Shown in pieces: positions 34,537 to 43,684 of a stretch of DNA of 64,000 nt. The notes under the pieces were generated by a model. It made no database searches. It was not told where the DNA came from and saw nothing but the letters and a program-made list of their open reading frames with translations. The stretch lies in NCBI GenBank assembly GCA_963745205.1, contig CAVUWX010000011.1, positions 124,001 to 188,000 on the forward strand, given 5' to 3'. Source of the DNA: Hyphomicrobium_A sp963745205 (lineage in GTDB: Bacteria; Pseudomonadota; Alphaproteobacteria; Rhizobiales; Hyphomicrobiaceae). The stretch's first letter is position 1. Every line of letters starts with the position of its first letter. The position numbers and the translations under genes were made by a program.

Positions 34537-36825
34537 GTGATCGATGAACGCCTGGCCAGGCGCGCGCTCATTCTCGTCGCCTTGATCGGCCTTGCGTTCG
34601 GCGCGACAGCCTTTCTGCTTGGTAGTCGGGACGTCGCGCACTGGATTTGGACTGCGGCCACGGTTCCCGTTGTCATCGCACTTGCCGCATCCATTGTTCG
34701 CGATCTGGTGGCCGGGCGCCTCGGCGTCGACGCCATCGCCCTCTTGGCCATGAGCGGCGCGATTGCGCTCGGCCAGCCGCTTGCAGGGATCGTGGTCGCC
34801 ATCATGTATACGGGCGGGACGGTGCTCGAGGACTACGCAGTCGCGCGCGCAGAGCGCAGCTTGAGGTCCCTCGTCGATCGTGCTCCGAGGCTTGCCCACC
34901 GGCGCGTCGGCCAAGCCGTCGACGACGTCGCCATCGCAGATGTGAGGATCGGCGATGCTATTCTCGTGCGCGCAGGTGAGATCATTCCCGTCGACGGCCT
35001 CCTTACATCTCCTAAGGCGGTGATCGACGAATCAGCTCTCACCGGAGAACCCATTCCTGTTGCTCGCCGGACGGGGGAGAGCGCCCGCAGCGGCACGCTA
35101 AATGCGGGCGATGCATTTGAAATAAGGGCTACCGCCACCGCCGAGGAGAGCACCTATGCCGGGATTGTTCGCCTCGTTGGCGCCGCCCAGACGGCCAAAG
35201 CCCCGTTCATTCGCCTAGCAGACCGCTATGCACTCCTCTTGCTGCCCGCGACCATTCTTGTGGCTGGCTTGGCTTGGATCTTGTCTGGAGACCCGGTTCG
35301 CGGACTTGCCGTCTTGGTGGTTGCCACCCCGTGCCCGCTTATTCTTGCCACCCCCGTCGCCTTCATTGCCGGTGTGTCGTATGCGGCGAGGCGCGGCATC
35401 ATCGTCAAAGGAGGCGCTGCGCTCGACGCTCTCGCGCACACCCACACTGTCCTGTTTGACAAGACGGGCACCCTGACCGTCGGAGGCGCGCGCCTCGTCG
35501 CCGTCGAGACGGCGCCGGGTGAGAACGCCGATGAGGTTCTGCGGCTTGCGGGTTCGTTGGAGCAAGCCTCGCAGCATGTTGTCGCTGCCGCGATTGTGGC
35601 CGCCGCCGTCGCTCGCGGTCTTGCACTGCAAATGCCAGATCAAGTGCACGAGATCATGGGTTCGGGTCTTGAGGGTCTGATCGCAGGCCGCAGTATCCGA
35701 GTGGGCTCGCATCAGTTGATCTTTGGTGCCCATAAGCCTGACGATTGGGCCGTGCGCGCCTTGCGGCGAGCGTCCTGGCGGTCCGCGCTGAGCGTCTTTG
35801 TTTCCGTCGATGGCCGCATAATCGGAGCATTGCTGCTGGCCGACGAGCTGCGCAAGGAAACTCCCCGCGCCATTCAATCGCTCCGCGCCGCCGGGATTGC
35901 GCGCATCGTCATGGTGACCGGCGACCGCGCAGACGCCGCAGAAACGATAGGCGCCGCGCTCGATCTCGATGCGGTGCTCTCCGACAGGGTTCCGTCCGAC
36001 AAAGTGGATGCCGTCGTCATGGAAAGGCGGCTGCACCCTACCTTGATGGTTGGCGACGGCATCAACGACGCGCCCGCGCTTGCGGCGGCCGACGTGGGTG
36101 TCGCTTTAGGTGCTCGCGGTGCAAGCGCCTCCTCGGAAGCAGCAGATGTCGTGATCATCGTAGACCGTCTCGACCGCGTCTCGGAGGCCGTTGCTATCGC
36201 GCGCCGCGCTCGCGGCATTGCTATCGAGTGCATCGTTTCAGGCATGGCGCTGTCGGGGATTGCCATGGGCTTCGCCGCCTTCGGTTGGCTTACGCCCATA
36301 GCCGGCGCGCTCACACAGGAGGCGATCGACGTTGCCGTCATTCTCAATGCTCTTCGCGCACTTGGTCCCGCGCGGCACTTCAGGTCGCGCCTCCTGCCCG
36401 ATAAGTTTGCTCGCGACCGCGGTCGCGAGCACCGCCTGCTTGAGCACGAGCTTGACGAGTTAAGGTCCATTTCGGATGCGCTCGACGACGCAAGCGGACC
36501 GCAGGCGGTGGACCTGATCGCTCGTGCGCAGCGCATTGTCGAGGAGAGCGTAGTTGCACACGAGCGCGAAGACGAGACCGTCGTCTACCCACGTCTGATG
36601 GAGGTTCTCGCCGACAGTCACGGTCTATCGGCGATGAGCCGTGCCCACCGTGAGATTTTGCATCAAGCACGGCTCTTGGCACGGCTGGCCTATGGCTTAA
36701 GGGCGGAGGACGCCGACAAGTATCTCGTGCGTGACGCACAGCGTGCGATCGAATCCATCGAAGCGCTCGTTCGTATTCACAATGCCCAAGAGGAAGACAT
36801 CTATGAGCAAGCGGTAACTGCTTGA
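34537..36825 (+). CDS. nia: P1B-5-type heavy-metal ATPase with C-terminal hemerythrin domain (Nia-like)
   Basis: 762 residues from GTG 34537, supported by GAGGAGG seven bases upstream. Order: two N-terminal membrane helices, further helices to about 95, actuator domain (IDESALTGEPIPV), membrane helix pair with the ion-site motif ATPCPLILATP (about 263-273), phosphorylation motif LFDKTGTLT (Asp308), MVGDGINDAPAL hinge, two more helices, and a C-terminal four-helix hemerythrin-like domain (about 615-760; REHRLLEHELDEL, VAHEREDETVVYP, VRIHNAQEEDIYE with the HxxxE pattern). TPC plus hemerythrin defines the P1B-5 group, typified by Sinorhizobium Nia, linked to Ni and Fe export. No N-terminal metal-binding CXXC domain is present. 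Confidence 0.88.
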   Translation: MIDERLARRALILVALIGLAFGATAFLLGSRDVAHWIWTAATVPVVIALAASIVRDLVAGRLGVDAIALLAMSGAIALGQPLAGIVVAIMYTGGTVLEDYAVARAERSLRSLVDRAPRLAHRRVGQAVDDVAIADVRIGDAILVRAGEIIPVDGLLTSPKAVIDESALTGEPIPVARRTGESARSGTLNAGDAFEIRATATAEESTYAGIVRLVGAAQTAKAPFIRLADRYALLLLPATILVAGLAWILSGDPVRGLAVLVVATPCPLILATPVAFIAGVSYAARRGIIVKGGAALDALAHTHTVLFDKTGTLTVGGARLVAVETAPGENADEVLRLAGSLEQASQHVVAAAIVAAAVARGLALQMPDQVHEIMGSGLEGLIAGRSIRVGSHQLIFGAHKPDDWAVRALRRASWRSALSVFVSVDGRIIGALLLADELRKETPRAIQSLRAAGIARIVMVTGDRADAAETIGAALDLDAVLSDRVPSDKVDAVVMERRLHPTLMVGDGINDAPALAAADVGVALGARGASASSEAADVVIIVDRLDRVSEAVAIARRARGIAIECIVSGMALSGIAMGFAAFGWLTPIAGALTQEAIDVAVILNALRALGPARHFRSRLLPDKFARDRGREHRLLEHELDELRSISDALDDASGPQAVDLIARAQRIVEESVVAHEREDETVVYPRLMEVLADSHGLSAMSRAHREILHQARLLARLAYGLRAEDADKYLVRDAQRAIESIEALVRIHNAQEEDIYEQAVTA

Positions 36826-37072
36826 GGGACCGCGCAAGTTGTTGGCGCTCTAACGCGAGTGCACAGAGACGGCAGCCGCACGCGGCCCGTCAAAAAGGCT
36901 GCCAGCCAAGAAGCGGCCATGCGATCCGACCTCGGCTTGATCAGCTCGAGGTGAAAAGCGAAAACGAAATGGTTGCTTCATAGCAGCGGAACTGTAAGTA
37001 GCTGGACCTGCAGAGTATCTCTTATGCCTCCGATGGAGTGTTGGGCGGCCGACGAAGAAGAACATCAATGAT

Positions 37073-38071
37073 ATGAGCACATTAAGTCACAGATTCTGCG
37101 TCGCACCTATGATGGACTGGACCGATCGGCACTGCCGCGCTTTCCACCGCCTGATGACGCGCCACGCGCTGCTCTACACCGAGATGGTCACGGCCGCCGC
37201 CATCCTCTACGGCAACCGCGCGCGTCTGCTTGCGCACAACGCCTCCGATAATCCGGTCGCGCTGCAGCTCGGCGGCTGCGACCCCGTTGCGCTCGCCGAG
37301 GCGGCGGCGATCGGTGAAGGCTTCGACTACGACGAGATCAATCTCAACGTCGGCTGCCCATCGGACCGCGTGCAGGAGGGTCGCTTCGGCGCTTGCCTGA
37401 TGGCGGAGCCCGAGCTCGTCGCCGCATGCGTCGCCGCCATGCGCCAGAGCGTCGCAATCCCCGTCACCGTCAAGTGCCGCATCGGCATCGACGCGCAGGA
37501 CAACGAGGCCGACCTGCAGCGTTTCATCGACACGGTCGCAGCCGCCGGCGGTCGCACCTTTATCGTACACGCGCGCAAGGCGTGGCTTGATGGGCTGTCG
37601 CCGAAGCAGAACCGCGAGATTCCGCCGCTCGATTATGACCGCGTGTACCGGCTCAAGGCGTCGCGCCCGGAGCTGACAATCGTGCTGAACGGCGGCATCG
37701 AAGACCTCGACGCGGCAGGACGACATCTCGATTACGTCGATGGCGTGATGCTGGGCCGCGCCGCCTACCGGACGCCGTACATTCTGACCGGGGTCGACCG
37801 GCGTCTCTTCGATGCTGCCGCGCCCGCGCCAACGCGCGCAGGGGTGCTGGAGCGGCTGATCTCTCATGCTGAGCGCCACCTCGCCGTTGGTGGGCGGTTG
37901 AACAACGTCGCCCGCCACATCCTCGGGCTCTATCACGGGCAGCCGCATGCGCGCGCGTTCCGACGCCACCTCAGCGAGCTCGCGGTGAAGGATGGCGCCG
38001 GCGCCGAGGTGCTCATCGAGGCGCTTGCGATCGCGGAGCCGGAGCGCCGGCTGATGGCCGCGGCGGAATAG
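37073..38071 (+). CDS. dusA: tRNA-dihydrouridine synthase A
   Basis: 332 residues of the Dus family: an FMN-binding TIM barrel with APMMDWTDRHCRAFHRL at the N-terminus, the catalytic Cys95 in NLNVGCPSDRV, and FIVHARKAWLDGLSPKQNR. The last two blocks are features of the DusA subgroup, which reduces uridines 20/20a of tRNA. Start ATG 37073. The permease gene begins eight bases after its stop, probably one transcript. Confidence 0.95.
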   Translation: MSTLSHRFCVAPMMDWTDRHCRAFHRLMTRHALLYTEMVTAAAILYGNRARLLAHNASDNPVALQLGGCDPVALAEAAAIGEGFDYDEINLNVGCPSDRVQEGRFGACLMAEPELVAACVAAMRQSVAIPVTVKCRIGIDAQDNEADLQRFIDTVAAAGGRTFIVHARKAWLDGLSPKQNREIPPLDYDRVYRLKASRPELTIVLNGGIEDLDAAGRHLDYVDGVMLGRAAYRTPYILTGVDRRLFDAAAPAPTRAGVLERLISHAERHLAVGGRLNNVARHILGLYHGQPHARAFRRHLSELAVKDGAGAEVLIEALAIAEPERRLMAAAE

Positions 38072-38079
38072 GGGGAGCG

Positions 38080-38910
38080 ATGCTGTTCGGGATCCCCGCG
38101 GGCGAGCTTGCCATGCTCGTCGCGGCGCTCATCGTCGCGGGGCTGGTCGCCGGCTTTCTCGCCGGTCTACTCGGCATCGGCGGCGGCGGCGTGCTGGTGC
38201 CGGTGCTCTACGAGGTGTTTCGTATCCTCGACGTCGACCCTGCGATCTGCATGCACATGGTGCTCGGCACCACGCTCGCGATCATCGCGCCGACCTCACT
38301 CAAGTCCTTCGCCGGGCACCGCGCCAAGGGTTCTGTCGATCTCGCACTCTTGAAGCGCGTCGCGCCGTGGATCGTGTTGGGCGTCGTCATCGGCATCCTG
38401 ACGGCCAAGGCCTCGAGCGGCACGTTCCTGAAGTGGGTGTGGGTGATCGCCGCTGGCCTCGTCGCACTCAAGATGGCGCTGGGGCGCGAGGACTGGCGGC
38501 TCGGCAACGAACTGCCGCCGCGGCCGTGGCCCGAGATCGCGGCCGGCGTCATCGGCTTCATCTCCACGTTGATGAGCATCGGGGGCGCGACCTTCGTGGT
38601 GCCGCTGCTGACGCTTTATGGGCGTCCGATCCTATCGGCGGTCGCCACTGCCAGTGGCATAGGGCCGCTGATCGCGCTGCCTGGCGTCGTCGGATTTGCA
38701 TGGGCCGGCTGGGGCGAGCCGGGTCTGCCACCCTTGTCGCTAGGATTCGTCAGCCTGATCGGCATGGTGATCGTGGCACCGTTGAGCGTATACGCGGCGC
38801 CTTATGGCGTGCGCCTCGCCCACAACATCCCGCGCCGCTGGCTCGAACTCGCCTTCGCTGCGTTCCTCGCCTCGGTGTCGATCCGTTTTCTCATCGACCT
38901 TCTGGGATAG
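38080..38910 (+). CDS. TauE/SafE-family sulfite/anion exporter
   Basis: 276 residues with about eight membrane helices in two halves. The family repeat is seen in each: AGLLGIGGGGVLVPVLYEVF and FISTLMSIGGATFVVPLLTL. HMVLGTTLAIIAPTSLKSF is also characteristic. Members export sulfite, sulfonates or other organic anions. GGGGGAG just before ATG 38080 supports the start. It is coupled closely behind dusA, without an obvious functional link. Confidence 0.9.
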   Translation: MLFGIPAGELAMLVAALIVAGLVAGFLAGLLGIGGGGVLVPVLYEVFRILDVDPAICMHMVLGTTLAIIAPTSLKSFAGHRAKGSVDLALLKRVAPWIVLGVVIGILTAKASSGTFLKWVWVIAAGLVALKMALGREDWRLGNELPPRPWPEIAAGVIGFISTLMSIGGATFVVPLLTLYGRPILSAVATASGIGPLIALPGVVGFAWAGWGEPGLPPLSLGFVSLIGMVIVAPLSVYAAPYGVRLAHNIPRRWLELAFAAFLASVSIRFLIDLLG

Positions 38911-38915
38911 CGGCG

Positions 38916-40118
38916 TCAGGCGGTCTTCGCCGTCGTGTCGCGCGGACGCGCCGTCGCCCACCAGGCGAGCACGCGCAAGTGCTGGCCAAGCATGACGCCG
39001 ATGAGCCAGACGGCGAGCGTCAGCGCGAAGGGCAGCACGATGCGCAGGCCCGAATAGCAGACCGCGTCGATGGCGACGAGGATAGCGGTGGCGACGCTGA
39101 AGTTGAGGAATGCCGCGCGCTTTCCCCGCAAGCTCCAGCCGAGCACCAACCCGATCAAGCCGACGGCCGATAGCCACATCCACCGCTCGTGCCCGGCGAG
39201 TTCGGTGAAGTAGCGGTTATCTAGCAGCTGGGCGAGGATGTGGGCGTGGATCATGGCCCCCAGCATCTTGTCGCCCGTCCACACCGACAGCGCGGTGTCG
39301 TGATGGTCGGAGTTCGGCATGTCGATGCCGGTGAGCACGATGTTGCCCTTGATGCGGTCGGCAAGCTCCTTGAGCCGTGCTTCGTCGGCGCCCGGCAAAA
39401 GATCTTTGGCGGATACTTTGAGAAACGGCTCGGTGTCGCGGTTTGGGCCCACGAGCCACGCGATGTGCATGGAGGACGACGATGTTCCGGGCCCCGTGAG
39501 GGGCGCGCCGGCCGCCATTGCAACCTGGCGCGCGAACGCCTCCTTGAACGGCGATTGCGGGTGGGGCGCGGAGGTGCGGCGCACGATGTGGCCGGGATCG
39601 TACTTTAGGGCGAGGTAGCCGGCCGTGCGGCCGGCGTCGGCGAGGAACTTATCCTGATATGCCCGCTGATGCTCGTTGAACTCGGTCGTGTGCTCGTCGA
39701 TGGCGCCGAGCACGATCGGCGTCTTGATGTCGTGCAGCGCGGCGAGCATCGCGTCGTCTCTGTCGGCTCCTTGCGAGGCGACGAAATAGAAATCGAGTCC
39801 GATCGCCTTGGGGCCCATGGCATCGAGCGCGCGCAAGACTAGCGCGTGCGTGTCGCGCGGAATCGGCGAGATGACGCCGCCGTCGAACGTCGTCGGATCG
39901 AATACGACGAGGACGATGCGGGGGTGTTGAGCGGGAGTGCGATCGGCGAGCAACAGCGTGCGCCAGTCCGCGGTCCAGTATTCGATGCGGTCGAGCTTCG
40001 CGCGGAGCGGCGCATAGGAGAGAGCGAGCGCTGCGAGGATGGCGAGCACGCACACCAATAAAGAGAAGGTCGGAAATTTTTCCGGATGCCTCTCATCGCT
40101 CGGCGCGGTAATCGTCAT
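38916..40118 (-). CDS. CHASE2-domain membrane protein without output domain
   Basis: 400 residues. One membrane helix at about 20-40 (FSLLVCVLAILAALALSYAP) leads to a periplasmic CHASE2 sensor domain: IEYWTADWRTLLLADRT, PKAIGLDFYFV, GNIVLTGIDMPNSDHHDT and AMIHAHILAQLLDN are typical. Three C-terminal helices follow (WMWLSAVGLIGLVLGW and two more to about 385). CHASE2 proteins normally continue into a kinase, cyclase or GGDEF module. This one stops about 15 residues after the last helix, so it would need a separate partner. Confidence 0.85.
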   Translation of the reverse strand: MTITAPSDERHPEKFPTFSLLVCVLAILAALALSYAPLRAKLDRIEYWTADWRTLLLADRTPAQHPRIVLVVFDPTTFDGGVISPIPRDTHALVLRALDAMGPKAIGLDFYFVASQGADRDDAMLAALHDIKTPIVLGAIDEHTTEFNEHQRAYQDKFLADAGRTAGYLALKYDPGHIVRRTSAPHPQSPFKEAFARQVAMAAGAPLTGPGTSSSSMHIAWLVGPNRDTEPFLKVSAKDLLPGADEARLKELADRIKGNIVLTGIDMPNSDHHDTALSVWTGDKMLGAMIHAHILAQLLDNRYFTELAGHERWMWLSAVGLIGLVLGWSLRGKRAAFLNFSVATAILVAIDAVCYSGLRIVLPFALTLAVWLIGVMLGQHLRVLAWWATARPRDTTAKTA

Positions 40119-40163
40119 CGCAAAAGGATCCCCGCTCGCGCCGCTCTGCGTGATCGTGCTCGA

Positions 40164-40346
40164 TTACTGCTTGCCGGAGCCGCCGCCGGTGCCGTCGTCA
40201 CCCGTCGTCGTCTGGCCGCTGCCGCCACCGGTGCCGTCGCCCGAGTCGGTCTTCGTCGTGTCGTCGCCGGCGAAGGCCGGAGGCGCCAGCGTGGCCCCAC
40301 TCACGAGAAGTGCGGATAGCGCCCCGAGTGCCAGTTTGAGCTTCAT
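40164..40346 (-). CDS. Small secreted Gly/Ser/Thr-rich repeat peptide
   Basis: 60 residues from ATG 40346, after GAAGGGGGAC. A signal peptide (MKLKLALGALSALLVSGATL, cleavage near PAFAGDD) is followed by a mature peptide of about 32 residues with two copies of GDGTGGGSG/DDGTGGGSG linked by Thr-rich residues. It is likely unstructured. No function is known. It lies 45 bp upstream of the CHASE2 gene on the same strand and may be co-transcribed with it. Confidence 0.65.
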   Translation of the reverse strand: MKLKLALGALSALLVSGATLAPPAFAGDDTTKTDSGDGTGGGSGQTTTGDDGTGGGSGKQ

Positions 40347-40449
40347 GGTGTCCCCCTTCTCGGCTGGCAAGTTGCGTGCCTGACCATCGCACCTCAATTG
40401 CTGCCGAGGCAACTCTGCGACGCGATTGCGGCGCGTTTCGGATGTGGCC

Positions 40450-41955
40450 TCAGGCCACGATTTTCTGATTGTATTCGCCGACCTCCGGGAACTTCGAAAG
40501 CTCGCGATCGATGTCGGCGAAGATCGCCTTCATGTTCGCTTCCGAGGTGGGGCTCTCCACCACCACGACCAACTCCGGCTTGTTGGAGGACGCGCGCACC
40601 AGTCCCCAGGTACCGTCCTCCAGCGTGACGCGCACGCCGTTGACGGTGACGAGATCGCGGATCTTCTGGCCGGCAACGCTTCCCCCGCTCGCGGCGCGCT
40701 GCTTGTAGTGCTCGACCATGCGGTCGACGACGCCGTACTTCTTCTCGTCGTCGCAGTGCGGCGACATGGTTGGAGACTGCCAGGTCTTCGGCAGCTCGCG
40801 TTTCAACTCGGCCATGGTTTTGCCCGGCGCGCGATCGAGCATGTCGCATACGGCGAGCGCGGCGACGAGACCGTCGTCGTAGCCCCGCCCCAGCGGGGGC
40901 TGGAAGAAGAAGTGGCCGCTCTTCTCGAAGCCGACGAGGGCTTTCTGTTCGAAGGTATAGCGTTTCATGTAGGAGTGTCCGGTCTTCCAGTAGAGCGTCT
41001 TGGCGCCGTTCGCGAGCAGCACCGGATCGGTGAGAAAGAGTCCCGTCGACTTCACGTCGGCTACAAACACGGCGTTCTTGTACCGGGCCGATATATCGCG
41101 TGCCAGCATGACGCCGACGGTGTCGGCGAAAATCTCGCCGCCCTCATTATCGACGACGCCGCAGCGATCTCCGTCGCCGTCGAATCCGAGCCCGACGTCG
41201 GCCTTGTGCTTGACGACCGCCTCGGCGATCGCGTGCAGCATCTTCATGTCTTCGGGATTGGGGTTGTAGCGCGGGAAGGTGTAGTCGAGCTCGGTGTCGA
41301 GCGGCACCACATCGCAGCCGACGGCTTCCAGAACCTGCGGCGCGAACGCGCCGGCCGTGCCGTTGCCGCAGGCGGCGACGACCTTCAGGCGCCGTTTCAG
41401 TTTCGGCCGGTCGGTCAGCGCATTCATGTAGCGCTGGGCCATGTCGGGAACGAAGATATAGCGGCCACCGTCGGCACTTCTGTAGGCGCCCGACAGCACG
41501 ATCTCCTTCAAGCGGCTCATCTCATCGGGACCGAAGGTCAAGGGACGCGCCAATCCCATCTTGATGCCGGTCCAGCCGTTGTCGTTATGCGAGGCCGTAA
41601 CCATGGCTACGCCCTCGACGTCGAGGTCGAACTGGGCAAAGTAGGCCATCGGCGAGAGGGCGAGCCCGATGTCGTGCACCTCGCATCCCCCGGCGAGCAA
41701 GCCGTTGATCAGCGCCTGCTTCACGGAGGCGGAATACGACCGGTAGTCGTGGCCGGTCACGAGCCGCTTCTTGACCCCGCGCTCGGCGAATAGCGTCGCC
41801 ATTCCGAGCCCCACCGCGGTGAGACCCAGGAGGTTGATCTCCTGCGGAAAGAGCCAGCGCGCATCGTACTCGCGAAAGCCGGTCGGCTTGACGAGCGGCA
41901 GGCGCTCGAAGTCGGCGGTGTTCGGCTTCAAGTCGGCGCGCGGAGGGGGAAGCAT
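40450..41955 (-). CDS. Phosphomannomutase/phosphoglucomutase
   Basis: 501 residues of the alpha-D-phosphohexomutase family. The phosphoserine loop is VTASHNDNGWTG (Ser near 123), the metal loop GFDGDGDRCGVVD (about 255-267), the sugar-binding loop ALVGFEKSGHFFF, and the phosphate-binding C-terminal part RASSNKPELVVVVES. It interconverts mannose or glucose 1- and 6-phosphates for polysaccharide or sugar-nucleotide synthesis. The N-terminal ATG at 41955 gives an ordinary length. AlgC/ManB-like activity is the best guess. Confidence 0.92.
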   Translation of the reverse strand: MLPPPRADLKPNTADFERLPLVKPTGFREYDARWLFPQEINLLGLTAVGLGMATLFAERGVKKRLVTGHDYRSYSASVKQALINGLLAGGCEVHDIGLALSPMAYFAQFDLDVEGVAMVTASHNDNGWTGIKMGLARPLTFGPDEMSRLKEIVLSGAYRSADGGRYIFVPDMAQRYMNALTDRPKLKRRLKVVAACGNGTAGAFAPQVLEAVGCDVVPLDTELDYTFPRYNPNPEDMKMLHAIAEAVVKHKADVGLGFDGDGDRCGVVDNEGGEIFADTVGVMLARDISARYKNAVFVADVKSTGLFLTDPVLLANGAKTLYWKTGHSYMKRYTFEQKALVGFEKSGHFFFQPPLGRGYDDGLVAALAVCDMLDRAPGKTMAELKRELPKTWQSPTMSPHCDDEKKYGVVDRMVEHYKQRAASGGSVAGQKIRDLVTVNGVRVTLEDGTWGLVRASSNKPELVVVVESPTSEANMKAIFADIDRELSKFPEVGEYNQKIVA

Positions 41956-42104
41956 GGGCAGGCCCTTTGAAGGCTTGTCAGCGAAGGATGCGGCAGGTGT
42001 AAACGTCGCGGGCGCGCAAGTCGATCCTGAGGGCCTTCGACCCTGGGGACTTCGACCCGCGGCTTTTGGCCCTAATGCGGTGGGGATGCGCCTGCTCTCG
42101 CAGC

Positions 42105-42665
42105 TTATTCCTGCAGCACCAGGATGCCGGAGCGCATGTCGAAGCGCGACAGGCGACTCAAGAACGTCATGCCGAGAAGCGAGGTCTTGAGGCGACCGCG
42201 TTCGGCAACAGCCGCGGGAACGTTGCGGACCGTGATGTCGCCGATTGAGACGCGGTCGAGCGTGACGGGGGCGACGCGCGCCACGCCGTTGGCGGTGGTG
42301 ACCACCTGTGTGAAATCGCTGCTCTTCAGAAAGAGGCCGGCCCGCTCGGCATCCTCGTAAGTCAAGGCGATCATGGTGGCGCCGGTGTCGACCATCACGT
42401 CGATCGAGCGGCCGTTGACCTCGGCTTCTGCATTGAAATGCCCGTTGCGACCTGCCTTGAGCTCGACGACGGAGCCCGCGAGCTGCTGCTGGAGGACCGG
42501 CGTGTCTGGCTGTGCGCTGTCGCTCGCCGTGGGCAGGCCGAGCAGTTGCTCGGCCCCGGTCTTCAACGTTTCGAAATGGCTGAAGGCGGCGGCGCCGATG
42601 AGCGCCACGACTGCCCAGCTCGCCGCCTCGCGAAAAAGCTGCCGGTTGCCAGAAGTCAGCGCCAT
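42105..42665 (-). CDS. Membrane-anchored retropepsin-like aspartic protease (TIGR02281 type)
   Basis: 186 residues with an N-terminal membrane helix (about 15-32) and a C-terminal clan AA aspartic protease domain. The catalytic Asp93 lies in VMVDTGATMIALTYEDAERA, and NVPAAVAERGRLKTSLLGMTFL is the second-half signature of the TIGR02281 family. As one monomer has one Asp-Thr-Gly, it must dimerise to be active. It is the downstream partner of a longer paralogue, 37 bp away. The substrate is unknown. Confidence 0.85.
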   Translation of the reverse strand: MALTSGNRQLFREAASWAVVALIGAAAFSHFETLKTGAEQLLGLPTASDSAQPDTPVLQQQLAGSVVELKAGRNGHFNAEAEVNGRSIDVMVDTGATMIALTYEDAERAGLFLKSSDFTQVVTTANGVARVAPVTLDRVSIGDITVRNVPAAVAERGRLKTSLLGMTFLSRLSRFDMRSGILVLQE

Positions 42666-42702
42666 GAGCGGGGACGAGCTCGTCTGTAGTCGCCGCAGGC
42701 GG

Positions 42703-43410
42703 CTAGCCGCGGAGCGTCAGAAATTCCTTCGAAAACTCATACGATCGCAAACGCATTAAAAAACTCATACCGAGCAAGTTTTCGTTAACGCTCCCGGGCC
42801 GCGCCACGAGCGCATCCACATTGTGGATGACGAGGGGGCCGATGGCGACGGTGCGCAAATGCACCGGCGCGGCGTAGGCAAGGCCGTTCGCCGTCTGCAC
42901 GGGCACGCTGTAGGAAAGGTCACGCGTGTCGACACCGGCGCGCGCGGCGTCCGCCAGTTTGAGCACGACGGTCGAGGCACCGGTGTCGACCAAGAGCAGC
43001 ATGGCCTCGCCGTTGACCGCGGCGCGTACGGAAAAATGCCCGTCGAACCGGCGGCGTACGCGCACGGCGTGCTCGCTCTTGTCCTCGGTCTCGACGACCA
43101 TCGTCTGTCCCGCCGGGACGAGTTCACCTGCGACCCGGTAGATGACGCCGGACAGATCCTGCCGGTAGGTGTAGCTCGTGATGAGGAAGAGCCCGAAAGC
43201 CGCCCACGTCAAAAGATAGCGCAGGGCGCGCAACGGGCGGCCGCGCTCGTCCTTGAGAAGGATGACGACGTAGACTGCGATGAGCAGCACCCCCGCGGCG
43301 AGGATAGCAATCTCGGTGTTGTCCATGGTGGACAGCACCTGCACGTCGCCGCGAAACAAGAGCAGCGCACCGGCGATTACCAGGAAGGCCAAGAGCAGCC
43401 ACGCGGTCAT
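42703..43410 (-). CDS. Second membrane-anchored retropepsin-like aspartic protease (TIGR02281 type)
   Basis: 235 residues with three membrane helices in the N-terminal 85 residues (MTAWLLLAFLVIAGALLLF; IAILAAGVLLIAVYVVILL; LLTWAAFGLFLITSYTY) and a protease domain with Asp142 in LLLVDTGASTVVLKLADA. Its end, NLLGMSFLMRLRSYEFSKEF, matches the paralogue downstream. It begins four bases after the DUF1289 stop, so the three genes form one operon on the minus strand. Two paralogues side by side could form a heterodimer. Confidence 0.85.
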   Translation of the reverse strand: MTAWLLLAFLVIAGALLLFRGDVQVLSTMDNTEIAILAAGVLLIAVYVVILLKDERGRPLRALRYLLTWAAFGLFLITSYTYRQDLSGVIYRVAGELVPAGQTMVVETEDKSEHAVRVRRRFDGHFSVRAAVNGEAMLLLVDTGASTVVLKLADAARAGVDTRDLSYSVPVQTANGLAYAAPVHLRTVAIGPLVIHNVDALVARPGSVNENLLGMSFLMRLRSYEFSKEFLTLRG

Positions 43411-43414
43411 CGGC

Positions 43415-43585
43415 TCACCTCTCGACGACCGCGATCTTGCGTGTGGGCAGCTCGGCCATGATGCGCCACCGCTCCGCGCTCGTCATCGCCGTCCAGCTGG
43501 CGATCTCGTCGATCGTGCGCCGGCACCCGAGGCACAGCCCGGTCGTGCGATCGATCTCGCAAACGTCGACGCAGGGGCTTTCCAT
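43415..43585 (-). CDS. DUF1289 small cysteine-rich protein
   Basis: 56 residues. Four cysteines in the order C5, C9, C18, C21 (MESPCVDVCEIDR, then GLCLGCRRTIDEI) are the DUF1289 signature, perhaps a small metal or Fe-S site. ATG 43585 is used because the frame further upstream has no domain character. It is the first gene of the operon with the two retropepsin-like genes. Confidence 0.85.
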   Translation of the reverse strand: MESPCVDVCEIDRTTGLCLGCRRTIDEIASWTAMTSAERWRIMAELPTRKIAVVER

Positions 43586-43684
43586 GCCGCTCCAGCTCGC
43601 CTTCCCGTTTGCCGGCTCGCCGGCTCTCGAACATGCGCGGATTATGTAGCGTTGCCTCTGCGGCGGCACAATGTCGGCGCCGGC

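Noticed and set aside
34252..34914. A 220-codon minus-strand frame upstream of the Nia-type ATPase
   Set aside because: It overlaps the ATPase coding region antisense and has no domain or ribosome-binding site.
36873..36905. GGCAGCC/GGCTGCC inverted repeat after the Nia-type ATPase as a terminator
   Set aside because: The stem is short, with a 19-base loop and no T-run on the plus strand.
40426..41793. A 455-codon plus-strand frame
   Set aside because: Shadow of the phosphomannomutase gene, whose motifs are on the other strand.
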